A DNA stretch of 27,911 bases from Pavlovales sp. CCMP2436 (lineage: Eukaryota > Haptophyta > Pavlovophyceae > Pavlovales). Location of the stretch: contig MU631350.1 of the NCBI GenBank assembly GCA_026770615.1, forward strand, positions 226,114 through 254,024, in the 5' to 3' direction. Below, piece by piece: positions 1-9,653 of this stretch. The notes beneath the pieces were generated by a model. It ran no database searches. It saw only the letters and a list, made by a program, of their open reading frames with translations, and was not told where the DNA came from. Numbering within the stretch: position 1 is the stretch's first letter; the number at the start of each line of letters is the position of its first letter. A program made the position numbers and the translations under genes.

Positions 1-2
1 AA

Positions 3-19
3 CCCCCCCCCCCCCCCCC
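3..19. repeat. Poly-C run at the window edge
   Basis: An uninterrupted run of 17 C. Similar C-rich runs occur near 5992-6028 and 8608-8630, so this is a recurring feature of the locus. From 20 to 355 I see no gene. Confidence 0.85.
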
Positions 20-355
20 GGACCGGCCAGTAATTCGCGGATTTCGACGCGACCCAGCACTGGCTAGCAGGCAAACAAACGCGCCAATGGCAATAGGTTC
101 GTGGTAAACGCCTAGGCGGCCTGGCAGTGTATCATTCAGACGCAAATTGATCAAGGATCAACATTTCTAAGAAGGCCAAGCGCTTGCTGCCTAGTTGGTA
201 GTCGGCTAGTCATGGAGTACACTCAGCAGCACGAGCAGACTAAGTGTTCGATCATGTACACAAGTTCCGCCAGACGCCGCCCGCGGCGCCGTCCGGCGGT
301 GGTGAGAAGATGTGATATTATCGATGACGCGTGCAGCGTTGCTGGTTGAGCAGTG

Positions 356-3300
356 TCAGCCGTCCGCATGATCGCGGCTGGGAACTCCAGTGTTGATGCG
401 AATGCTGTCATCGGCACTACTGATCGGTGCCAGCGAATAAGCAGCGACGTGAGCACCGTTCACTGCGAGCTGCTGTGAGCTCGGACGAGCGAAGGGGAGG
501 GGGGAGTGCAGATTGCCGTCCTGCGCGCGGTATTGCACGCGGATGCCCTGCATCGGCGACTCACGCTACGCCGGCCTCCTGTTGGGGCCAAGGGTGCGTA
601 CCATAAGGAAGAGGGTGTTATTAGAGGGTTGGACGATGGCGGAAGGAGGGAAGACGGTGGGCGGAGGATTGGGATGTGTGAGGTGGATGGGCGGCGAAGG
701 AGCACGCACCTCGTCCATATCTTCGACGTACTCGCCAGCCTCATCCTCGGACTGCGCTGGCGAGCTCGTGGCCTTTTTCTTCTTGCGCTTTGGCGGGTCC
801 TCGTTCTCCTTTGCCTCCTGCACGCCCACGGCACAAACGCGCGCATCGGGCGGCCACAGCAGCTGTGAGCGGCGAGTGCGCGCGCCGAGGAATGGGAGGT
901 GCTACATGCAAGTAACGCGTACCTGCCCGTTGAGAGTCGCCAGGTTGATGCGGAAGTCGCGCGCGGTCGAACGGCGCATCTGCGAGGTGAGGTCCGTCTT
1001 CCACTTCTTGCTCAGCCGCACCAGCAGCCCCTCGAAGTGCTCGAGGCGGAAGATGAGCGCGGGCACAAGGCGCATCTCGCGCTTGGTGCGCTTGCGGTTG
1101 AGATTCTCGCTCTCCGACTCGCCGGCCAGGTAGGTGAGCAGGTTGTACACGTTGCGCGACAGGCGCTGCCAGTGCATCTGCGGCGGGCGGGCGCGCACGG
1201 GAGGGAGCGCGCAAAAGCAAGCGGGAGGTGCTCAGCGCGCAGCGTAGCGGTCGCGGAGAGCGTTAGCAGAACGCGGAGCGGGACGGGGCCGCGCGCGCGC
1301 GGGACGCCCACGCGTGGGCGCAGTACCTCGACGATCTGGATGTGCAGCTTGGTCACCGCGGGCGCGAGGGCAAACATGGCGCTCAGCGCGCGGTAGAGCT
1401 TCTCGATGCAGCGCATCGCGTGCTCCGCCGGGCCGGGCGCGAGCGTCAGCGTGGTGAGCGCCAGCAGCGACTCCTCGAGACTGAGCACGCGCAGGAGCGT
1501 CACGCGCTGCAGCTCGAGCGCCGGGTGCAGCGCGCCGTTGTTGGGCTCTTCGGCATCGCTGCCATTCTTGGTGGTCTCCTTGATCGCGGGGATGACGCGC
1601 TTGAGCACGACGAGCGTGTGCTCCACTTCGCCGATCACTTCCTCGATCCGGTCGAGCGCCGGCTGCGCGAGCGCCATGGCGTTCCCGTCGTGCAGCAGCT
1701 GGAAGCCGTGCGGCGACGGGAGCTGCGAGAGGTCCTCCACCTCGTCCTCGCCCGTGCTGGGGATGCAGCCCACGTGCGGCCGCGCCTCGAGGAGCAGGTC
1801 CAGCGCCGGCTGCAGCGAGGCGCTGTGCGCGCGCGCGCTGAGCTGCACCCAGTGCGCGATCAGCGCGCGGGCGACCGGCACGCTGACGCCCTCGGTCGGT
1901 GCCTCGCGGCACGTGGTGAGCGCCCACTCCGCGTGCGCGCCCGCGAGCTCGGCCGGCAGCCGCGCGCCGAGCGAGCGCACGATGCGCAGGCACGCGTCGG
2001 CCTCCTTGTTGAGGTTGGCGCCCTCCGAGTGCAGCAGCCGCGCAAGCAGCGGCTCGAGGCGCGAGCGCAGCATCTCGCTCACCGCGGCCGCGGCGGACGC
2101 AGGTGTCTCCACGGCCACGCCACCCTGCGCACGCCTGGCCGTCGCCGCGCCCGGCCGGCTGCGCATCGAGCCGGCGAACGGGGCCACGGCCGCGGCACCC
2201 TTGTCGGCGTCCGCGCTCGCGAGCGTGACGCGCAGCATTGCGCCGAGCGAGACGCGGTCGGTGGTGGCCTTGGTGATGGCCTCGAACGCGTCGAGCACCA
2301 CTGCGCCGTACGGCCTGCCAGCGCCCTCCTTGGCCGCCTTGTCGTCCTTCTTGTCGTCCTTGCCTTTGCCCTTCTTCTCCTCCATCTTCTCCTCCTTTTC
2401 CTTCCCCCGCTCGGACGCCGAGCGCAGCGCGCGCGTCGCGGCGAATTCGGCCTCGGCAAGGAGCAGCGGCAGCAGCGTGCACGCGGCCTCGGTGCGCGCC
2501 ACGCCGTCGAGCGACTCGCACGCGCGCTGCGCGGAGAGGACCGCGCAGCGCAGCAGCGGCTCGCCGCGGGGCGCGTGCAGCACGTCGGAGCCGTCGTCCA
2601 GCTCGCTCGCCTGCGCGGCGCCGAGGGAGGCAAGCTTGAGGAGGCGCGCGCTTGTCGCGAGTGCGAGCGGGAAGCTCGACGGCGGCGCCGACTTGGGGGC
2701 GCCGCCCTTGCTGCCGCCGGCCGCCGCCTTGCCGCCGGCCACCTTGCCGCCCTTGCCGCCCTCGTCCTTGCCGCCCCCCCTCAGCAGCGACGTCACCTCC
2801 GTGTGCGTGGCGTAGAGCCCGATGGCGCGGTCGAGCGCGTCCTCGCCGGGCTGCGCGATCTCCACCTCGAGCAGCGCGAGCAGCACCGACTGCAGCAGCC
2901 GCGCCACCGCGATGTTGCTCTGCCCGTGTGCGCTGCCGAGCGAGAAGTCGGTCGCCTTGCCCAGCCCAAAGTCGGCCGTGCCAGCCGCGCGCATGCGCTC
3001 GCGCACGTTGTCGAGCAGCACGCGCGCGGCGGACGGTGCGTGCGCGCCGCTCGCCGACGCGCCGGCCGAGCCGTCGGCGGCCAGGCAGGAGGCCAGGCAG
3101 CGCACGAGCAGCGCGAGCGGCTCGAGCTCGGCCGCGGGGGCGGCGGCGTGCGCGGTGGCCGTGCCCGTCGTGCTGGCGGCCGCACCGTCGACGGCGGCGG
3201 CGGCGGCGGTGGCCGAGTGGCAGATGCACTTTTGCAGGTCGAGCGGGGCGATGTCCTCGTCGCAGCTGGGCAGGTGGTGGTGCACCAGCTGCGCGCAAAG

Positions 3301-5280
3301 CAGCTCGGTGATCGGCACGCGCAGGTGCACGCGCTTGGCGTGGATCGCGGGCAGCCCGGCGTAGAGGGCGGCGCGGACTGCGGGCTGATGCGAGAGGCTG
3401 CGCTTGAGGAAGCCGAGGATCTCCGAGTCGAGTCCGTCCGCCGCCAGGGGCGCGCTCGGCTCAGCGCCGCCGGCGGGCTTGGCCGGCCCGTCGAGGAGGA
3501 GCAGGAAGCCGCGCACTGCGACGAGCCGCGCGCCCTCGTCGCGGTGGAAGGTGGCCTTGCGCAGCGTGAGCACGAGCGAGTCGCGCAGTTCGACACGGTG
3601 CACGCACAGGGGCAGCAGCGCGCGCAGCAGCTCGGCGCTCACGGCGGGCGGCAGGTGCGCCGCGTACGTGAGTGTCTCGCGCAGCCGCGGCACGTGGTGC
3701 ATCAGCAGCGTGGGCACGGTGCGCGCGAGCCGGCCAAGCAGCTGCACCCACCGGCCGCACGAGGGCGCGCGCGAGGCGACGCGCGCAAGGACGAGCTCGA
3801 GGATCTCGCCGTGCGCCGAGGCGTGCCCGCGGAACACCTCGATCAGCGCGTTCGCGCCGAGCCGCGCAAGGCGCGACTGGCTGCTCATCCCGCGCGCGCG
3901 CTCGTCGTCGTCCGCCGCGGCGCCGGGTGCGCTCGCGTCGTCGCCGGCCGTGCCTTCGGTCGCGAGCTTGGCGTTGGCGCCGTCGCCGCCGCCGAAGCCG
4001 GCGGGCGCCGTGGTGTCCATCCAGGCCGTGGCGAGGAGCACGACGCTCGGCAGCAGGTGCTCCGGCCCCATCGGCCGGGTGAGGCGCGTGAGCAGCGGCG
4101 CGACGCGACACGTGCGCAGCGGGCGCAGCGCGTGCTCGAGCCACTGCGAGCCGAAGCTCCACGCCGCCTCGTTGTAGGCGGAGCGCACGGCGGTGGTGAG
4201 CCAGGCGAGGGCCTCGTCTTCGAAGCGCGGCTGGCGCGCGAGCAGAAGCAGCAGCGAGAGCGAGAAGGAAGAGAGCTGCAGCGCGTGCGTCTTGAGCATC
4301 CGCAGAAGCGTCGAGCCGAGCCCGTGGTCCTGCCGCAGCGCGAGATCGATGTTGAGGATGACCGTGTTCTGCACTGCGGCGAGAGTCTCAGGGTCGGCCG
4401 CCGCGTCGTCCGCGCGCCGAATCTGCGACCCCAGCCCCATCTGCTCCTCGTCGTCGTCGGCGTGGATGGCGTCGGCGCCCGACTCGTCCTCGTCGTCGTC
4501 GCCATCGAGTGCGTCTGACGGCTGTGCCTTGCGCGAGCGCTGCTCGAGCGCCTCGAAGTGCGTGGCGAGGCCGGAGAGGACCTCAAGCTTGCAGCCGCGG
4601 CCGGCGAGGAGGAGCAGCTGGTACACGAGCGCCGGCAACGCCTGCAGCTCGAGCTCGGCCGCGCCACCGAGCGCCTTATTGATGACGAGGAGAAGCTGCG
4701 GGTTGGTAAGTGGCAGCTCGCGCAGCGTGTTCATCATCGGCAGCAGCGCGTGCCGCGGCCAGTTGGGCTGGCAGAGCTTCTCCACGAGCAGGTCCTGGAA
4801 TTCAGGGCACGACACGACGTGCCGGCCCGCTGCGTCGACGTAAGCAACCGAGTCGGCGCAGGCGAGCAGCGCGAGGCACTTGGGAAGGAGCTCGTGCGAC
4901 TTGGCCTCGGCCTCGGCACGCACGCTCTCGCGGTGGTCGTTGAGGATCGCCATTGCCACGTCGGCGACGCAGCGCGGTGAGAACGCGTCGAGCTCGCCCG
5001 CGAGGAACGTGATACACGCCTTGGCTTGGCGCGGGCTGAAAGCGCGCCCCACGTCAATGAGTGTGCACGCGTGTTTGATGAGCAGCACGAGGCGCTCCTC
5101 GCCCACCGGCGTCGACGTGTCGACCGCGCTGAAGAAGGCGCGGACCAGGTCGGTCGGCGTCGAGCTCGCGCTCAGGTCCGCGTGCAGGTCGGTGTCGCCG
5201 AAGCGCACAGCGAGCTCGGCAGCGCATGCCTTGTCGCCAGCGAGGTGCGCCTGCAGCAGCTCGTGCGAGGCGCCCAACAT
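356..5280 (-). CDS. FANCI: Fanconi anaemia group I (FANCI) homologue, 4 predicted exons
   Basis: FANCI pairs with FANCD2 in the nuclear ID2 clamp that is mono-ubiquitinated during interstrand crosslink repair. Predicted exons on the minus strand are 5280-1327 (1318 codons), 1177-923, 817-710 and, less surely, 547-356. All junctions are GT-AG and phase 0. Recognition rests on two conserved blocks. The central block around LTLRKATF followed by GFLLLL matches the segment holding the human ubiquitination lysine; here it is K575, codon at 3558-3556. The C-terminal block in exon 2 (FEGLLVRLSKKWK, then STARDFRI) matches the end of animal FANCI. Exon 3 adds a KRKKKK stretch like the terminal nuclear signal. 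A Lys/Glu-rich insert lies near 2335-2405. ATG 5280 is chosen because the frame upstream offers only GTG. About 1500 residues, versus about 1330 in human. If the last intron is not removed, the stop is at 566. Confidence 0.88.
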
Positions 5281-5671
5281 GGCCGGGGGGGCCGGGGGGG
5301 TGGCGGTCTGCTTGAATCGCACGCGCGCGCGCTCGATTTAAAACCTAGCGCGCAGTAAGTGCCCTTCCTCAAGTGCCCTTCCTCGCCGGGACGTGGGTGG
5401 CCCACACGCAGCAGCCAAGTTTCGTGCCGCGCTGAACCAGTGGCAGGGACAGGCTACATCGGAATTATATGTGCACTTGTGTTGCGCCTGTGCTTTGTGC
5501 TGGATGCAGGTGGAGTCGGCTGAGGATGTGTCTCGCGCAAGCGCGCAAGACGTCCAGTGTCGTCCACGCGCTCACCCTCGCGTCACGATTTGTGAAAAAA
5601 ATCAAAATTAAATAGGCGCGAACGCTTGAGCTTTGAGCTCGCTGCATCGGTTGGGAGCTGCGCGGGTGGGC
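5281..5671. promoter_or_regulatory. Shared intergenic region of the divergent FANCI/RAD9 pair
   Basis: This 391-bp gap separates the two start codons and must hold both 5' UTRs and both promoters. It contains a perfect tandem 14-mer, AAGTGCCCTTCCTC, at 5357-5370 and 5371-5384. It also has a GCGCAAG-type motif repeated near 5535-5550. No clear TATA box faces either gene. Promoter function is inferred from position only. Confidence 0.6.
5357..5384. repeat. Perfect tandem 14-mer in the bidirectional promoter
   Basis: AAGTGCCCTTCCTC occurs twice with no spacer, about 100 bp upstream of the FANCI start codon and about 290 bp upstream of the RAD9 start codon. I could not match it to a known factor site. 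Confidence 0.85.
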
Positions 5672-7436
5672 ATGGGGGACTCGTCGCCGCAGCAGGTCGA
5701 GGGCTGGACCTGCACGATCTCAACGCACATGCGCTTGCTCGGCAAGGTGCTCGCCGCGCTCGACAAGATTGGGCGCGACCTCTTCATCGAGGCCGGGCCC
5801 GACCGGCTGCTGCTGCGCACGCTCAACCCGGCGCAGTCGGTCTTCTGCATGTGCACGCTCCCGGCGACGCTCTTCGACATCTATGAGGTTGGGCACGAGC
5901 CGCCGAACGTGAAGATTTTCCTCAAGGTGCGCGCCCAAGCTGCAGGCGCGCATTCGGGTAGCTCGTTCGCGCGGTTGAGAGCGAGCTGACGCCCCCCCCC
6001 GCCCCCCTCCCCCCTCCCCCCCCTCCTCCCTTGCCGCCTCACACTATCGCCACCTCCCCGCTTGCGCACAGCTGCTCGCGCCGCTCTTCCGCTCGACGAC
6101 CGCGCAGAGAATTACGCTGCAGCTGATGAACCACGGCACCTCGTCATACGTGCGCGTGATCATGCACTGCACCAGTGGTGCGCGCGCCCGCGACCTCCGC
6201 GCCTGCCCGCCGCCGCGCGCCGCACGCGCCGCGCCGCCGCCCGCGTATTTACCCCGCGTGCCTGCCCAACGTGCTACAGGGCTCGTGAAGACCTTTGACC
6301 TGAGCTACGAGGAGGCGTTGCCTGTGAACGCGATGTACAACACCGACACCGCGCACCGCATCTGCTCAGAGCCGCGTCTGCTCCTCGACTGCGTCAACAA
6401 CCTTCCGAGCGGCGAGCACGAGATGATGTTCGTCATCAGCAACTCGGAGTTGCACATCAAGAACGATGTGGACGACAGCCTTGCGGAGAGCGCAGTGCGC
6501 ACGGAGATGAGCATACTGCCGCAGGATCTGCACGAGTTCTCCATCGGCGCGCTTGCGAGCTCTGCGCCGCTGCGGATTTCCTTCAGCACCAAAGAGTTCA
6601 AGGCGGTGCTGCAGTTTGCCGAGGGCTGCTCCACGCCCATCTCCGCGCACTTTGACGAGGGCGGTCGCCCGCTCATCCTCGTTGCCGCCGCGGGCGACGG
6701 GCCGGGGAGCGAGCGCGTGCGGCTCGAATGCGTGATCGCCACCGTCGTCGACCAGTCTGCCGCGGCCGATGAGATGTTCGGCGGCGCGGACGACTTTGGC
6801 ATGGGCTTCGAGCACCAGACCGCGCCCGAGACCAACCAGGCCACGCACGGCCCGTCGCACACGCCGATGGAGCTCGAGCAAGAGTCTGAGCCGGGCGAGC
6901 GCACCCCCCCCCAGTCCGCGGCGGCCGGGCGAGCGGCGCAGCAACCGCACGGCATGGGCGACGAGTACGCTGAGCAACCGATGCCGTCCGCCGACGCGAG
7001 CCGCGTCCCCGGCCGCGCCGCGCCGCACGCGCACTACCAGCGCGCGCCTCCCACCAGCGGAGACCCCGTGGGCACAGACACCCCCGCACCCACGCACGAG
7101 CGCGCACCCACGCACGAGCACCCCGGCCGTTCGCAGCCACAGCAGCAGCTGAATCGGCCGCCGGGATCGGACAACATCTCGAACTTCCCCAGCGCGCGTC
7201 AACTGGCCCCGTCAGTGCTCACCGCCCCAAGCAACGGCCAGGGCTCGGCCGCACTCGTGGGCGGAGGCGCCGAGTCGGCGCGTAACGGCCAGCCGCCCAC
7301 ATTGCAACCGACGTACGCCGGGTCGGACACGGACAACGACGAGGACGCAGTGGGGGCGACACCACCCGACTCACCGCCGTCGAAACGGGTCCAGACCGGC
7401 TTCGTCGAGCAGTTTGCCCTGCCCATGGGGCCGTAG
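5672..7436 (+). CDS. RAD9: RAD9 homologue (9-1-1 checkpoint clamp), 3 exons
   Basis: RAD9 joins RAD1 and HUS1 in the 9-1-1 ring, which is loaded at damaged or stalled replication sites and helps activate ATR. Exons are 5672-5926, 6072-6177 and 6280-7436, joined at GT-AG sites, giving 505 residues. Exon 1 shows the first PCNA-like domain (LLGKVLAALDKIGRDLFIEA, then LRTLNPAQS). Exon 2 continues with APLFRS and SSYVRVIMHC. Exon 3 opens with VKTFDLSYEEAL, aligned with the KTHNLSFQDC segment of human RAD9. It then has ISFSTKEFKAVLQFAEGCS and the domain-2 strands up to about residue 278. Residues 279-505 form a Pro/Gln/Ser-rich tail, as in other RAD9 proteins, where the tail is phosphorylated. ATG 5672 has a purine at +4. 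Intron 2 (6178-6279) is 102 nt with no stop, so retention would insert 34 residues in frame. Confidence 0.9.
5927..6071 (+). other. RAD9 intron 1 with C-tract cluster
   Basis: A GTGCGC donor follows the AAG codon at 5926 and a CACAG acceptor ends at 6071. Between about 5992 and 6028 the intron holds several runs of six or more C separated by G, T or CT. Such runs could form an i-motif on this strand or a G-quadruplex on the other. Confidence 0.7.
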
Positions 7437-7639
7437 CGCTCGCGGCGCAAAGCACGAATCTGTCCTCACTTCAGTCACCAGTCTGTTCTCCTCCGTCCAA
7501 TATTATCAGGCGCTGCCAGAAGCCCCACTTGAGCGCACCACCGGCTGCGTTCAAAGTGGGATTTAAATGGCACTGTCATATTTCATGTAGTTCTAGTCAA
7601 TGTAAGACAAAATCAAAAGACAATCCGAAAGCTACTCGC

Positions 7640-7972
7640 GAGCGAGTCTATCCCAGAGTTCATCACCAGGGTAATCAGTCCACTGGCGAACTGGGTGGGC
7701 AAACCCGGCAAACACTCACTCGAGATTGAGTGAAGAGAGCAACAGTGGTGACGACGATGGGAAAAGAAACCGGCGGGCCTGACGCGGTGACGGCAACTTT
7801 AGCGAGGACTCGGGCACCTTCGGCAACTCAACGATATATTTTTTGTCAGTGATCGGCCTTCAGCACACCGGCGCAGCTGGAGGTACCTGCGGGCACGGCG
7901 GATTCACTCGCGAGAGTGCCGTTGTTATGAACCGATGATGACGGGTCTCGAGCGGAATAAATTAGAAAAGTA
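7640..7972 (+). mobile_element. Repeat family R1, copy 1: 3' end of a multicopy coding element (broken)
   Basis: This stretch is closely related to the reverse complement of about 25790-26150, and its last 130 nt to 13585-13730. In the better copy a frame encodes SIPELITRVISALANWVGKP, then GKHSRSSDESSSGDDDGKR and a stop. Here the same residues SIPEFITRV and LANWVGKPGKHS are present, but an extra ACTC near 7715-7720 shifts the frame. After the shift the original frame resumes and ends at the matching stop, 7780-7782. The remaining ~190 nt look like a 3' UTR ending in CGGAATAAATTA, which contains an AATAAA signal. The likely origin is a retrotransposon or other dispersed multicopy gene. The protein family was not recognised. 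Confidence 0.6.
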
Positions 7973-8315
7973 ATAATATAAGTGTGTTTCTAACTCACTT
8001 TAGCCCAGTGCTTCTAAGAAACACCAATTGGGGAAGCCTAAGCCTTGGCCGTATAGCCACTTACTTCAGCTAGAGGCTCAGACCGAAATTTGGACATATG
8101 GCCTCGGTACCCGGGGGTGTGGACGGGGACGGAGGTGCCGCAGCCGCAAAAAAAGCGCCTAAAATAGCCCATCAAACTGTCTCAAATCGTCTAAAAAGGC
8201 CTCTGAGAAAAATGGTAAAGGCCTCCAAACTAATTTCGTCCCCGACGGGGCGCCTCTAGCTGCCTCTAGCGAAGCGCCTGCGGTGGCCATTCTGCAGAGA
8301 TACGTTAGTTATTAA

Positions 8316-8475
8316 GTTTATATATATATATATAGCGGCACGTGCGGTGGCGCCCAAGCCAGCGCAGCCGACTAAGAGTCTAAGGCACGCAGCAGGCAAT
8401 GGGCGACGCAGCGCTCAGACCAGCGCAACATTCAGAACAGTCAGACGCCAGCTTGAATCCCTATCATAAATATAT
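8316..8475 (+). mobile_element. Repeat family R3, copy 1 (end fragment)
   Basis: After a short TA run, about 8336-8475 reads as the inverse of 24087-24215: the same GGTGGCGCCCAAGCCAGCGC, the GGCAATGGGCGACGCAGCGC block, and the terminal CAGCTTGAATCCCTATCATA. The 24-kb copy shows that the last motif is one arm of a 32-bp terminal inverted repeat. Only one end is present here, joined directly to repeat R2. Confidence 0.65.
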
Positions 8476-8608
8476 AGCGGCTCAGCATGGTTCAACAGGT
8501 GTTGTTCACTCACAAACTTGGTCGACGTTAGACGTTAGTCCTGGCAGCAGGGATGGTGGTGGTAGAGGTGAGGTTGGTAGTGAACTCGTAGCAATTGCCA
8601 CAGGTCCC
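8466..8608 (+). repeat. Repeat family R2, copy 1
   Basis: Starts with TATATAGCGGCTCAGCATGG and ends with GTAGCAATTGCCACAGG. It is nearly the same as 27223-27371 and, over its first part, as 26943-27022. Every copy begins at a TA run. A C-rich run follows this copy from 8608 to about 8630. Confidence 0.75.
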
Positions 8609-8639
8609 CCCCCCCCTTCCCCCCCCACACACGCAACGC

Positions 8640-9262
8640 TCACGTCCATTTAGGTGCGTGTGCCCTGTCCGCCGCGGCCGCCGTGGCCGAGGCGTGCGCC
8701 CCGGTCGGCATTGTGGCTGCGCCAGTTGTCGTCACGGTACGCGCCGTCCGCGTGCGCAGGGGCGTCCTCGGGCCCGTTTGCCGAGCGGCCGGTGCGCTAG
8801 AACCAAGGTGCACCCGGGCACCAGCGGCCACGCGCGCAGTCTGCGTGTGCAGCGAGCGCACGCGGGCAAGGATGAGCCTGACGTGGCCGCGCGCCACGAT
8901 CACTCCGAGCTCCTTGCGCATGAGCCCGAGAAGCGTGTTGCGCGCCTGCATCGTCGTCGGCGCGCTGAGCTTGCCCATCCACGTCTCCGCACCCACGCCA
9001 GCGAAGTTCTTGAGAGGGTTGTCGATGCTCTTTGACTGCTCCCCGAAGCCGCCGGTCGCTATGCCGATGACGGGGGGAAGCTGTTGAGGCGCTGCTCCAT
9101 CGGTCCCACCTGGCCGTCTCGCGTGCGGAAAACCTCGCGGTCGGTATGCTGGAGCTGCCTCCTGCTCTCAGCGTCGAGCTTGCCCGAGCGGTTCTCTACC
9201 GCGTGGCCGCGCGTCGGCGCGACCGCGTTGTAGTGCGTTAGGCCGTAGTGGACCGTCTTCAT
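8640..9262 (-). pseudogene. Degraded mobile-element-like protein gene with a 1-nt frameshift
   Basis: On the minus strand an ATG at 9262 opens MKTVHYGLTHYNAVAPTRGH and runs to GPMEQRLNS. In the G6 tract at 9072-9077 the frame breaks. Adding one base would continue into PPVIGIATGGFGEQSKSIDN, then WMGKLSAPTTMQARNTLLGL and MRKELGVIVARGHVRLILAR. The frame then drifts into an Ala/Thr-rich tail that stops at 8640. The ARGHVRLILARVRSL segment resembles IAARGHAQLLLARWPRSL at 24181-24420, so the two come from the same protein family. From memory, proteins with a GPVEQRL...FGE.S pattern are encoded in algal repeat elements, but I cannot name the family securely. Confidence 0.5.
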
Positions 9263-9653
9263 CTCGACGATGTGACCAAGGGCGGCCTGTCAATCAGGCT
9301 AATAAGTTTACAACTAGGGTTCCGACATGGCCGCCGTTTGTCCATTTTTCAAAATTTACTTCATTCCCGAGCTTAGACACGGAATGTAGGCTCTCGAGAG
9401 GACAATAATATTGCCCAATAACAAAATGCCTCATCCCTTCACTGAGCGCGCAATAAATCAACTATTCGCGTAGGAAGGATCCGTTGCTATCCGGTGCTGT
9501 AAGTTTTGTCGCACAATCATGGCCGTTCAAGTTTGAGACGCGTGCAAACTTGTGTTCAATAATAGGGCCCGGGGCCTATTACAGGGTTTATTTAACTTAC
9601 TTTAGAGTCTATTAATAGAAAAAATGAAAGTAGTTACATAACGTCTAAACCCC

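Noticed and set aside
1232..3298. 688-codon minus-strand frame within FANCI exon 1
   Set aside because: Overlaps the FANCI frame on the same strand, is almost only Arg/Ala/Gly, and is a frame shadow.
1342..4518. 1058-codon plus-strand open frame opposite FANCI
   Set aside because: It is antisense to a frame with clear FANCI homology. Its residues (R, A, Q, E, H runs) are what the opposite strand of GC-rich coding DNA gives; no domain is visible.
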